A stretch of DNA of 64,000 bases from Phoebastria nigripes. Its lineage: Eukaryota; Chordata; Aves; Procellariiformes; Diomedeidae. The first letter of the stretch is position 1; every line of letters starts with the position of its first letter. Where the stretch lies: NCBI GenBank assembly GCA_035582835.1, contig JAYKAV010000678.1, forward strand, positions 1,705,754 to 1,769,753, read 5' to 3'. Below the pieces are notes generated by a model. It ran no database searches and was not told the origin of the DNA. It saw only the letters and a list, made by a program, of their open reading frames with translations. Shown here in pieces: positions 13,229 to 25,200 of this stretch. The position numbers and the translations under genes were made by a program.

Positions 13229-16200
13229 GTAATCTTTTTTTATTTGTATCACTATATTTTTGTGGCCAAAACAAGTGTGCATGATAGATTTAGGACATTA
13301 GTATATACTACTGAGAGAGTTTTTGTAAAAAATATCTACTGTGCTTAGAAATACATGATGTATTTGGGTTTTTGTATTTTGTATTTGAAAACAAAAGGTG
13401 TATCATCATTTGTTTAGTGTATTTAATTTTTAGCCTGTTGTCTTTATTTCATTGTTTTAATCTTTACTAGAATTTTAAAAAGTTCATGAAAAAGACAAAT
13501 ATTTTCTATTATGGCTATTTTTGTCACTACTTATTTACAGTGGTCTGTAGCCACAGTTCCTGTAACTGAATTTTAATGAAGGCTCTTCCACTTTTATAAC
13601 CCAGTTCTTGATGGACAAAAACGTAATTTTCGTTGGCTTCTGTTTTGTGCTCTGCCTCTGACTTCCTGATTCATTAGGCATGTTTGGGCTGGGTTTTTTG
13701 TTCAGAACTGAACCATTCGAGTCCTCTGTAGTTTGAACAGTAGAGAGGGATACATTTAAACCCGTTACCTGCTTGTATGTGGCTGTTTCTAAACTGCTCC
13801 TGACGAGGAATGATTATCGCTACAGATACACATCGGGCCCTCCAGGCCATGGAGCGCTTACAGGCAAAACTTCGGGATCGAGGTGACATTGCAAACGAGG
13901 AGAAACTGAGCTTATTAAAATCAGTGCTGCAGAGTCCTCTGTTTAACCAAATTCTCAACCTTCAGACTTCTGTTCAACAACTGAGAGATCAGGTAGGAAG
14001 AGCAGCCCCCCGGGCGCAAGAGAAAAATTGTGAAGAAGGTGCAAAAATATGTGTGTGTCTGCATGTTGAATAGCGAAATCAAATAGCTTAAATTAAATGT
14101 CTGGTCCAAAGCTTCAAGGAACTGAGGGGGACATACCCATTGTCTTTTCTGGGCTTTGTTGAGGCCCATAGTTTGTGTATGTGTTTTTTATGTGTATGCT
14201 TGTTACTTACGATGTGCATGGTAGGGAAATTGTGATACTGGGTGGGGGAGTTAACATAAGACTTTTTATCTCTGTCCTTCAAAAAGGAAAATGTTTTGTA
14301 TGAGGTCTTAGGATTTTTTTCCTAGGAGCCTTTTATTGCTCCTATTGAGAATATATAAGGGAAGCTGTGGAATGCTGACTTCAGAAGGACATGAAGATGT
14401 ATTTTTTTTTTTGTATAGGAATAAGAGATCAAAGAGAAGCAAGAGCTCCTACCTCCTTTTTCCTTGCTCAGGGTTTTAAGTAAAAGTATTACTTTTCTGC
14501 TTGTCTTCGGGGGGGGGGGGATGAGAAAAGGGGTGGCAACTTGGCTATATTGACTTGATTATTTATTACTACAATTTAATTTCCTTGTCAGCAGAATAAG
14601 AACTTGAAGCCTATAAAAAGTAGTTCAGTAACTGAATTAGGACTAAGATGTGCATCTGGCTTTGCTGGCTTTGTTGACTCCTGCAAGATGGGCAGCTCTG
14701 TGGCGGGTATGCAGAAATGCCGGAGTGGGAGGATGCAGCCCTTGCACGCTGAACTTATCATCAGTGTGGAGCCACATCTGGTCTGTGACCGGATGCAGCT
14801 GGTGAGGAGTCCTCATGACCTTGACACTACTTCAACTGTGTGGCAAAAGAGCACAATCTGGCCCTTTGTTGCTTCTCGTGGATCATCTTGATGTTATTTT
14901 GCACAGACAAGAAATAAGTTAGAATGGTGTCTACAGTGCTATACACGAGTATGTTTTTCAGACTTTGCATGTTTGGTATATAGAGACTTGATGACATTGG
15001 AGTGATTTAAAAAAATCTAGGAATAAAAGCTGTTCTGAGGGTTTGTTTGCTCTCCTATTTGAAAAGGAGAGTTTAACAGTGACATCCAGAAATTATGTGA
15101 ATTATGTGGTGATGACTCTGGGAACATGTAGTGAGAAATGAAAGTGTGCCTGAAGCGTTAATGCGAATTTGGTGAAAAGGCAAATTTAAATTTTTAAAGT
15201 TAAAGAATGCTTCTCTTTTTAAATACAGTCACCTAAATTAGTAAAATGAAGCAGCTGATACTACAGATGGGTAATTTCAGATACGTATTTTTTAAAAAGC
15301 AAATAATAATTTTACCTTTTGCCCTAACCCTGCAGGTTTATCTGTGTAGTAACTTTAGTGGCCTGTGCATGTTGCATGTACATATCCGGTCTAGTTGACA
15401 GGGGATTTACTTGGATGCGAATTCCCTTCTTGATAGGTGCTTATGTGAACACTTGCACATGCAAATGTATGTTTCTGGCCATTCTTAGATTTGGGACAGC
15501 TCTTCAGAAAGTATTGTGTCTTTTTCCTCTATAAAATAATTTCTTCCCTACAATATACCATGAGATTGTCTGTCTCTTCTTTGCTTTATTTAAGTGTTTA
15601 TGAGGCATACTGAAACAGGACAAAGAATAAAATCATGAAATAGGCAGTCACATTAAAAAAAAATTATTTCTTGGCATTTTCAAAGGCTCAGTTTTGTTCA
15701 AGCACACCCTTTAGTTTTCTTTTTATGTCTGGGAAGGCACTGTGCTCTTTAAACTCGTAAACTACAGATTGGTGAAAACTGCAAGGCATGTGAATAGTGA
15801 CCAGGCTTTTCGGCCAAGCTGTGCCAGACTGAGGAAGGAGACAAGTTGTTTCCTAAGCACTTCCAGTCAGAGCTATGTTTGAGACGGGATGACAAGTGGT
15901 GCTGAGCTGTGCAGTGGCTAGGTGTTGCAGTCTCTACCCGCTCGAGACTGAGATGGCTAAATTTTTTTGACGTTTTCCAGATGAGCTGCACTGAAAGTTG
16001 AATGGGGGTCTGTGTCTTCTCAAGGTGAAGTGTAAATGACAGTCTGTTAAACTGCTCCTGTGTTTTTAATTAGTTTATGAGTTTTTGAAGAACTAAAAGA
16101 CTATTGCAAAGTTCTCAGGAGAAGGCCATCTTTTAGGAAAGTATAGGTTGAAAGAGAGGATGGGAGCAGAGAAGCAATAATAGCAATTTACTTTCTAAGT

Positions 16201-19200
16201 CAAACTGATACCTTGCAAGCATCCCAGCAGAAGTAGGTCACTAAGTGAAACCTACGTGTGGGCCTGTAGTGGCTTCAATAAATTTGAGGGTAGGACGTAT
16301 TCCTGTCTTGAGGCACTGTGTCTGGAAGGCATAGAGATGATAGTGAAAGCCCTGTCTTCTGTTTGTGCAGTGAGTCTGGAAAATGAGCTGGCAAATCTTG
16401 TAAACATCTGTCATGTTTTCTTAGCAAAAAATAGGATGCAAATATACAGTTTTAGCAGACAAATATTCCTTGCATTCCAGTGAGAGTGACTACCATTTTT
16501 TATGGTCTAAAATAGTAGACTTCCTTTCCTTTTTTTTTCCTACAGATAAGTGATCTTTTAAGCACCAAAAGAAGATCTGAAAAAGTGTGTGTTTCTGCAT
16601 GCATGGAGGTGTTTCACGTTTGCTGTCCTATTTCGTCAAAGCTTCTGTGTGTTAATTGGAAATTGATCCCCTTCACTGTTGGTGCGTGCTTAACAAGAGC
16701 CTCTGGAGTTTGCATTTGTGTTACATGCAGTGGTATGGACTGAGTGGTATGTTGCTTCATCTGGATGTTAGTGAGGCATGATGATAAAGTCAGCAAATCT
16801 GATGCTTTGGTGCTTATTGGTGCTTATTACTAAACGAGCAAGCAGGATTTGTTTGCACTGCAAATCTGTCATTGCGAAGTTAAGAACTGGTGTGGGAAAA
16901 GTCTAGGCACAGCAAGGGATGTTTTTTTGAGAATAACTGTCCTGACTTCAGTAGTCACTTGAGTTGAGGAGCACTGGAGGAACCAGGTTTTTTTCTGCCT
17001 CTTTGTATCCTTACTCTTCAGTGAATGCTTTTTTTCTCATGCTGAAGAGCAGTCTCATTTGAAGATAAGGGAGTGACAGAAGAGAAAAATAGAGATTGTG
17101 ATGTTTTGAACTTGTCAATATTTTCCTTTCTTTATAAAATGTTTTAAAGAAAATACTCAGACCGTGCTGGCAGTCCTCTTCTGCTTCTCTTCCTTTCTTT
17201 TTTGTGTCTCCCTTGTCCACCTTCTCCCCTCCCCTCCTCCTCCCGCTTCCACCTCCACTCAGCAGAACAAAATACCTTTCCCTTGGCTGGGCTGCATTCC
17301 TCAGATTTTTTTTGCTTGTGAGTTTGACCGTAGTTTTTCGTTCACAATGCAGTAGTGGAGAAGAGNCCCCCTGCAGCACAGCACGTACTGGGTTGCATGG
17401 GATAGCTGGGTGTCAGCGCTAGAGCGGATTTAGGGATGAAGTGGAGAAACTGTGTCTTTTCATATTGCCTGTGAACACTTGCTTAATTCTGTGGTTTGCA
17501 CAACAAGAGGAGACCTTTAGTTCCTACCCTGCACCCCTTTCTGCAACAACGCCGTTTACTCTGTGTTTTGAAACGAAACGCTTACAAGAAATGCTAATTT
17601 GGGATCTGCTTCACCCGCCCCCAGGACGGAGACCTAAAGCAGCAGCCAGCAGGGTGGTGCTGGAGCAGTGCTGGTGCCAGTGCCTGTTGCCGGGGAGCCC
17701 GGGGGCTTTCGCGGCGTCCCGGGCAGCGTGCCTGCGGGGAGCGGCGGGCAGGGCAGGGCAGGGCAGGGCGCCTGGCAGCGCTGTCCTCGCTGCCGCCTCC
17801 CTGCAGGGCTCGCACGGCGGCTGGCTTGCGCTTCGTCACTTCCAGTGCCGTCGCTGTTGCAGCCAACTTTTTTGCTACTCAGGACGCTTGCAGTCAGCTG
17901 AAGCACTGCCCTGTGCTTCTTGGCGTCTCCAAAGGCCGGGGCTCAATGGCTAGAGTGCAGAAACGCCGAGAACTTGTTCTTGTCCCAGTTCAGACCTAGC
18001 AATGCCGATTACATTTCTGTATATGTTGATACACTGCAGACATGGCTTGGGTAGCTCCTTTTTTGTTAAAATATTTCGAGCAGCTGCATGTAAGCACTAT
18101 TTGATTGCATTTAGTGTCTATCTGTGCAACTGTAACGTAAGTTTTATCACACTGGGTGGTATTTGAATTTTTCTTTTTGTCATGCCAAATTATGTCCACA
18201 TTTCAGATGTTACGTACAGTAAGGAGAAAGCCAATCAAGGAAAATTAGTATAAGCCAAATTATAAAACAAAGCAATGTTCTTTCATACAGTACTTAAACA
18301 ATCACAGTGCTATAAAGCTACTTCTTGATGGAATTACAGTGATTTTATTACTGCAAAGCAGTGCAATTTATATGTTATGAAAAATATTTCATGCAACCAC
18401 AAGAGCATCATCTTTCTAAGATTTCCATTTGTGGTTTATTGGGCCCCCTGGAATGATGTATACTTCTCTGGTTAGCAAGGATATACACCAGTTCTTCTCA
18501 ATTTTTACATGCTATAAGCCTGTATTTTGAGGGGGGGACAGGGAAGAGAGTGGTCGTCACGTTTCTGCTTGTAATTTGTCTGGGGATTCTGAACTTCTAC
18601 CTTTAGGATCATTATAAACATCATTATAAAACACAAATGTTTTTAAAGTGTAAGAGTGTGTGTATGTTTTGGGAGGGGAGACATTCTGAAATCTGAGTTT
18701 TTTGCACACACACATACACAAAACTTTATTCTGTTAACAGTTTGACATTTTTTCTTAGAGTTTCATTTTTTTCTTGGAGTTTCACAAGTCAGAAACCACT
18801 TTATGTGAGGTAGGCTTCCCGTGTTAAGCACATCCTCCATTGACTGTGTAGTTGTGTTTGTTTAAAAAAGGTGTGATGAAAATGAGGCATTACTATCAAT
18901 TGCTGTTGAAGAAGTGGTGTTTGATACTGCGTTGTAGCTGTGCTGTAATCACAGTTGTACTGAAGATTCGAAGCTTTTTAAAGTTCTAGTTAAACTGGTG
19001 TGGATTGGAGGGTTATTTTTGCCTTTTCCTGCTATATATAGTATGCAGCACTTCTTTTCAGTGGTATTTCAACCATCATGCAAATAAAAACCATCCAGTG
19101 TCTTCAGAACAATGGCGTTAATAATTAGTTATGGAAAATGTCTTAGAAAAACGTGAACAACTTCCATCTTCTGGTTTGGAAGGCAGAAGAATGGGAGAGG

Positions 19201-22200
19201 TCAGTCAATTCCTATATGTTTGCAGTGATGTCCCAGCTCGTACAAGTATGCAGAAGGGATGAAATGTCAGAGTGAGAAGGTGGGCACTATCTTGCCTGTT
19301 TGAACAGGATTTGGTCTGTGAAAACATACAATGTAAAACTAGAATATGAATCGACCTGGTGCTACTTCTATTTTTAGCATGGGGATGTGTGAATTTTCTA
19401 CCAGAGAGAAAAACATAAATCCCTGAGGAGACTGTCATGTCTTAATTGAAGAACTCCTTCAAACTTAACCTAGAGAAGAAAATGGTGATACTGGGCACAC
19501 ATGCAGGTGGAAGTTAATGTGCCCGTCATGGCTAGCATGCTGTTTGAACATGACAGACAGTGAAATGAGCTGCCTAAAGCAATCGTCGATTAAGCAGTAC
19601 TAGCAGAACATATATAGAACATAGTACAGGATAGGCACAGAGCTCCTCTGCATACTGAAGGTTGTTCTCTATGGGATATTGAGTGGTACAAGAAGTATTT
19701 TAGGTTCAGAGAAGGCATATAATAAAATTCATCATAAGGGCAATGTGTCATACCTTTTATTTTTGATGTGTAGCTCCATTTTTTTCTTTGCTGTTTGTGC
19801 ATACAAGGAAGTGTTTTATTGTGTATTAGGGAAAAAAATATCATGATGTAAACACCATTTGTATCATTCATGCTATTCTAAAAATGTCATATCTTAGGAT
19901 TACTGTGGCTTGCTTGATCTACTTTTTGTGCATTGCATGATTTTTGCAGTGTTGCAACTTGCTCCCTACACATTTCTGTGTAAAGGAGTGCTCTAGCTAC
20001 AGGAAAGACATTGACTTTTTATCCAGAGAGAGGTTTCACAGACTGGGATTGTCTCTGTGTTAGCAGTCTGCACACCCTGTGGTAACATGGAAAAAACTTA
20101 AAGTGAAATTCATGAAGGAAGATGGAAGGGAAATAGACAGTGGGGTGGGCACAGCAGTGGTTCCTCTGCTACAGTCAGTTTCTGCCTTAAAACTCTGTTT
20201 CTGTCCTTTTTTTGCCTGCACAGCTCTTTCTTTGTAAAGCAGGAGGGCTTCTAGCTTTCTGTATACAGTCTCAAATTTTGCTCTTAGCATTATTGTAGGA
20301 TTCTCCTTCTTTTTCCTTTTTTGTCTTAGAAGATGACTGCACACTCCATTCAAAGCAGAGAATTCACACGGTTGGGTTTTGTAGGACTGTCCTAGTCAGT
20401 GACCCTTCCCTTTCTGCCATCCTGAAGGATGAAACCTCAGGAAGCTTCTGCCACATTAAAAGGGTCCCAAGACAGAGTAATGCTCTGCTTAGAACGGTGC
20501 TAAATGATATTGNAGGCATTTCATGTATTTTTCTCTAGGTTTAATCATATTGACTGGAGTCATTACCACTCTCAGCTGCTGAGCCTTGCCTACTTAGTTT
20601 GAGGCTACCACTCCAGAGGCTGCACCGAAGAGGTTATGTGAGCTCTCAGTAATCTACATTGGGCAAAATCAGTAGGTTTTGCTCGTACTATGCTGTCGCT
20701 TGTTTAGGCTAACCTTGCTGGCTTTGTCTGAGCAGGTGATGAGTTCTCTAGTGACTCCTTTCACCAAGCGAGCTCTGAGGATGGTAACCTTCAGCAGGAA
20801 GGGCAGTTAGTGCTATTTGCTACAATAAGCACTGCAATTTAGAAAATGAAAGTATATCCATGTGTTGTGGTTTAACCCTGGCAGCACCTAAACACCACGC
20901 AGCCGCTCGCTCACCCCCCACCTCCGGTGGGATGGGGGAGAGAATCGGGAGAGCACGAGTAGGAAAACTCACGGGTTGAGATAAAAATAGTTTAATAATT
21001 GAAATAAAACAAAGTAGAACAGCAATAGTAACAGTGATAACAACAGCAACAACAACAATATACAAAGCAGGCGATGCACAATGCAATTGCTCACCACCCG
21101 CTGAACTGAACGAGAACCCGGGACCCAGGGACCCCTCCCCCACCCTTAGTTTTTATACTGAGCATGATGTTGCATGGTATGGAATACCCCATTGGCCAGC
21201 TGGGTCAACCACGCTGGCTATGCTCCCCCCGCCAGCTTCCCATGCACCTGGCAGGGCATGGGTGGCCGAAAAGTGCCCGGTGCAAGCACCACCCAGCAAC
21301 ACCCAAAACATCAATGGGCCATCCACGCTCCTATTATACCAAACCCAAAACACAGCACACCCTCCCCAGCTACTGGGAAGAAAGTTAAGTCTGTCCCAGC
21401 CGGAACCAGGACACCATGACTTGCTAACATTTGTGATATCAGACCCATATACTATGGCCTTTGAGTGCACATGAGAAGTAGTTTGGGTTTGCATCTCATA
21501 TACTCCTAGGCTGCTTTATCTTGCTGTGGAAATGTAAAAATGTTTTTAAATGGAAGCTGTGTAAGACTGGCTAATTACAGTGGTATTAGATACTCTTACA
21601 AATAATAATTTGACACATGCCATTTTTTTGTGGGAAGGAACATGACAGCAGGATGTCTGAGAAGATTTGAAGGTTGAGGACATCAAGAAATGAAGCACAT
21701 TAATTGACTAAGTTCAGTGATATACTTTTATACATTGAAATGGATGACATTGGGAAGGTGGAAGTGAATTAACCTATTATATGGACTCATGCAGATAAGA
21801 AACGCAGCGTGGCATAGACTTTATTAGTTTCAAATCCATGCATATAATGTAAGGGGAAATCTTGTGTTCCCAGAAGGGCAGAATTTGATTATGTCTCTGG
21901 GTGTTGTTACATGTAATGAACTGTGAAACAAGGCTTATCTACCTGTGCCTTACATTGCTGAAGTGACTGTACGTGATTAAAGAAAGTGCATGTGTGCACA
22001 TTTTAGGCATTGTGACTTGTTTGAAACATAACCCAAGTGATTCCTCACAAATATGGGCAACAGAACGTAATCACTGTGTGATGGAAATCACTGAGTGCAA
22101 ACATCCTGGTTTTCCTTTTTCCAGTTTTTTATGGCAGAGCAGGCTAAGTGCTGTTGAGGACTTTTCTTTCCAGTGCTGTCTTGTGGTATTTTTTCTGTGA

Positions 22201-25200
22201 CTTGAGGGTCTTCCCAGACACATAAGGTGTTCAACAAATGATGTTTGTTGTATTATATTTTCCTAAAGCACCCAGATGAGGAGGAATTGTGTGATGGAGA
22301 ACAACACTGACCTCTTAATGACCGGATTGTTGGGAGAATGATATGATAAACCTAATGGAAGTAGCGTGCTTGAAGAGTTGAGACTGGTGCGGTAGACATT
22401 TTAGAATACCTTTACAGTTTTGAAATTTTGTGTTGATACTTGAAGTTTAAAAATAAGGCTTCAAGGAAGGGGTATCCCAGTCTTTTGTATTGTGGTGCAG
22501 AATGCTAGAAAATTTGCACTGTGAAACTATGAAAAGTATTTGAGGCTGCAATATTGTGGTCCTAAATTGTGGTTAGTGTGCCAGGCAAGTATGAAACAGA
22601 TCGATGTGGAGTAAAACATTGCCTGTTGACAGTCAACAGGCAAGTGGGACAACAGCCAAATGAGGGCTCCTTCTTCACCTGAGCTTTATACCACCGCCAA
22701 CCATTCATGAAATTGGTTGGCAGAGACCTCCTTGAAAATAGGTAATTTACTATGGCTGGGCAAAGCAGAGAATTTTCTTATTTTCTTTTCTGCTCTAAGA
22801 GGAGTGTATTGTCAAGGCTGTCTGTGTAAAGGTACGACTGTGGTTTTCAGATCAGCCTGGTGATTTTAGACTTGTTCAGTAATTTTGTATTTAATTCTAG
22901 CTCATGTAGAGAGTCACATTGGCAGCTGTAGTGCATAGGGATGCAGAAACCCTGACCAGTGAAATTTGTTCCCTAGGTAGCTGGTGAGGTTTCTTTTTTT
23001 TCCATGAAAATACACATACTTTTTTNTATTTTCTTGTAAAATAACAGATAAATTTGTTTTTAAAAATACTGGTACTGTAGAAAAAGCTTGTTCATACTTG
23101 TTTACCTCTACCATTGTATGGAGTACTTCAAGCTGCTGTGCTGATATGAACAAAAGAATTTTAGGCAGAGTATGGAAAATAATTTTAGATTATTTTAATC
23201 AATTTCTTTCATGTTTTATGCTGCTACTTCACAACTTTGCATCAATTATAAATATTAAAGATAATTTTTCTTTTTAAAATGTCTTTTTAAAATTGCAAAT
23301 TGGGATTTCAAGTATTTTTAACAAGCAATTGGCCTATCATGATGCTCTTGGATAAGGAGGAGGTTTCTGCTGTGTCTATAAATCTGTGTTGCCATCAATC
23401 TTTTACAGGTAAATATTACACCTTCCATACATTCCACTGGTGAATTCCCCCAGCCTCTCCATCATGGTGTGAATGTGGGGTCCTTGCCACATAATGAGTC
23501 ATATTTGTTGGCTCAGCAGAATGGCACTCCAGCTAATGTGCTAGAAGCATCGATGAGATCCATTACTCCTCATATTAATGGGAAGTCCTCTAGTGATGAC
23601 TTTGAGCAGCTGATCAGAAATATGTCCCAGGTAAGCATGTCGTCTGGTAACCATGAAATGTGGATCACTGATTATCTGGAAGATTAAAATACATGTATGT
23701 TTATTTAAAAGCAATTGAGTTACTAAGCAAACCAAAGCTCACTTGCTATATAAAACAAAAATAACCTTTTAATTTGAGGAACAATTGGTAAATGAGAAAA
23801 CAGTTGGAAANGTAGCCTTGACATTGTCACTGCTGAGTTACTGTCCTTAGCTGGAGAGTGTGCCTCTCACAGATCAGCATGCCCTTATCTTTCCATGCTC
23901 ATTGTAGGACTGCAACTCTGCATGAGGGAGATGCTTTGTCAGAGCATGCTCTTGTATGCATAACTAATGAAAGCTAGTTCTGTGACTTGCTTGGAAATAA
24001 GATGGAAAATTCCTTTTTGGCCTTGCTATGCATTGATCTGTAGTCTTACTGCTTTTCTGTGGTAAGCAGAACTGGTGTACGAGTCCCTTCAGTGGCTGGA
24101 GCTGAGAATGGCCAGGCATATATTCTAGCATTTTTCTAATTAAGCTGTAATAGAGCCAGATAGGGGAATTCTTCTGCTGTTCTCCTGGAGAGCCTTTTGC
24201 ACAGTTCTACTTTTTCCTTCTTTTTGAAATTCGTCCTCTTTTTCTAGTTGCTTGAGAGTTGGCCTGTACCCTTTGAAATTTTATAGACATATATCCTCGT
24301 TTANTGACTACTAAGCCTAAACTCTGTATATTTAGCTGTTGTTTCCTGATTTCCTCTTCTGGGCTGTAATAATCTTTATTTCTCAAATCCTTCATAATTG
24401 CCACTTTTCTGTATGATAGTGAGACATCGGAACTGAACAACTATGTTTCAGTTATTAGCTAGTGTAGCCTTGTCCTGCTGTAGCTGTCAAATTAGAAACT
24501 CATTTCCAAGTTGTTTACCACATTCATTAATGCTGCTTTTCAACATGTTTAACATTTGTACCCTTTTTTTTTCTTCCATTGAACAGGGTCGTCTTGTTGA
24601 GACCATTGAGCTTATTAAACCTTTAAGTGGTGGTCTGGGCTTCAGTGTCGTGGGACTCAAGAGTGAAAACAGGGGAGAACTAGGAATATTTGTGCAAGAA
24701 ATCCAGGAGGGAAGTGTGGCACATCGGTAAGATTACTACTGGAATATTTTGCTGTACCAAGTGTTAACATGACACTGCAATTTAGTTGTGTTATTGCTGT
24801 TGTTTTTGTGGTACAAGGGCACGTTTCTCTTGTATTCTAAGCCATACATTGTAGCAGATTTAAAATTACTTATCACTACAATTTATGTAACATTGGAACA
24901 GGGCAGCGTATGATCTATTCTGAATTTCTGTCTGAACACTACAGATGTAGTTTCTCTGTGGTTTGTTTGTAATATCTCCTTTCCAACAGGGAAAACGGGG
25001 AGGTTACTGTTCTGTGTCATGGCTTTTAAAGGTGAAATACAGATTTTGCCATCCTTGAATGCACCAAAAAACAATTTGGTGCAAAAAAATGGGTTGTAAC
25101 TAGCAGGATTGTTTGTTACGTAGGGTCCTGCTGAGCAGGTGTGAAACCCAGCTTTTAAGTNAAGCAAGGCTTGACCTAAAGTTGTTGGACTCTTAAAGAG

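Larger units (their letters stand above)
13993..23408 (+). other. MPDZ: MPDZ intron 3 (9.4 kb)
   Basis: The longest complete intron in the window. It holds the CpG cluster (17610-17950), the antisense LTR (20863-21413), a 12-G run and the 22.6-kb palindrome. The remainder is featureless AT-rich sequence. Confidence 0.9.

Noticed and set aside
13810..14073. 87-codon frame starting at ATG 13810 as the MPDZ first exon
   Set aside because: It begins inside intron 2 and runs past the exon 3 donor. The spliced start at 13213 gives the conserved N-terminus.
17441..17953. 170-codon frame in intron 3 as a gene
   Set aside because: It spans the GC-rich patch, where opposite-strand frames are also open. 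No domain or splice context.
21034..21474. Frames in the LTRs at 20.9 and 57.1 kb as proteins
   Set aside because: They lie within LTR sequence, recur in both copies and are not retroviral genes.
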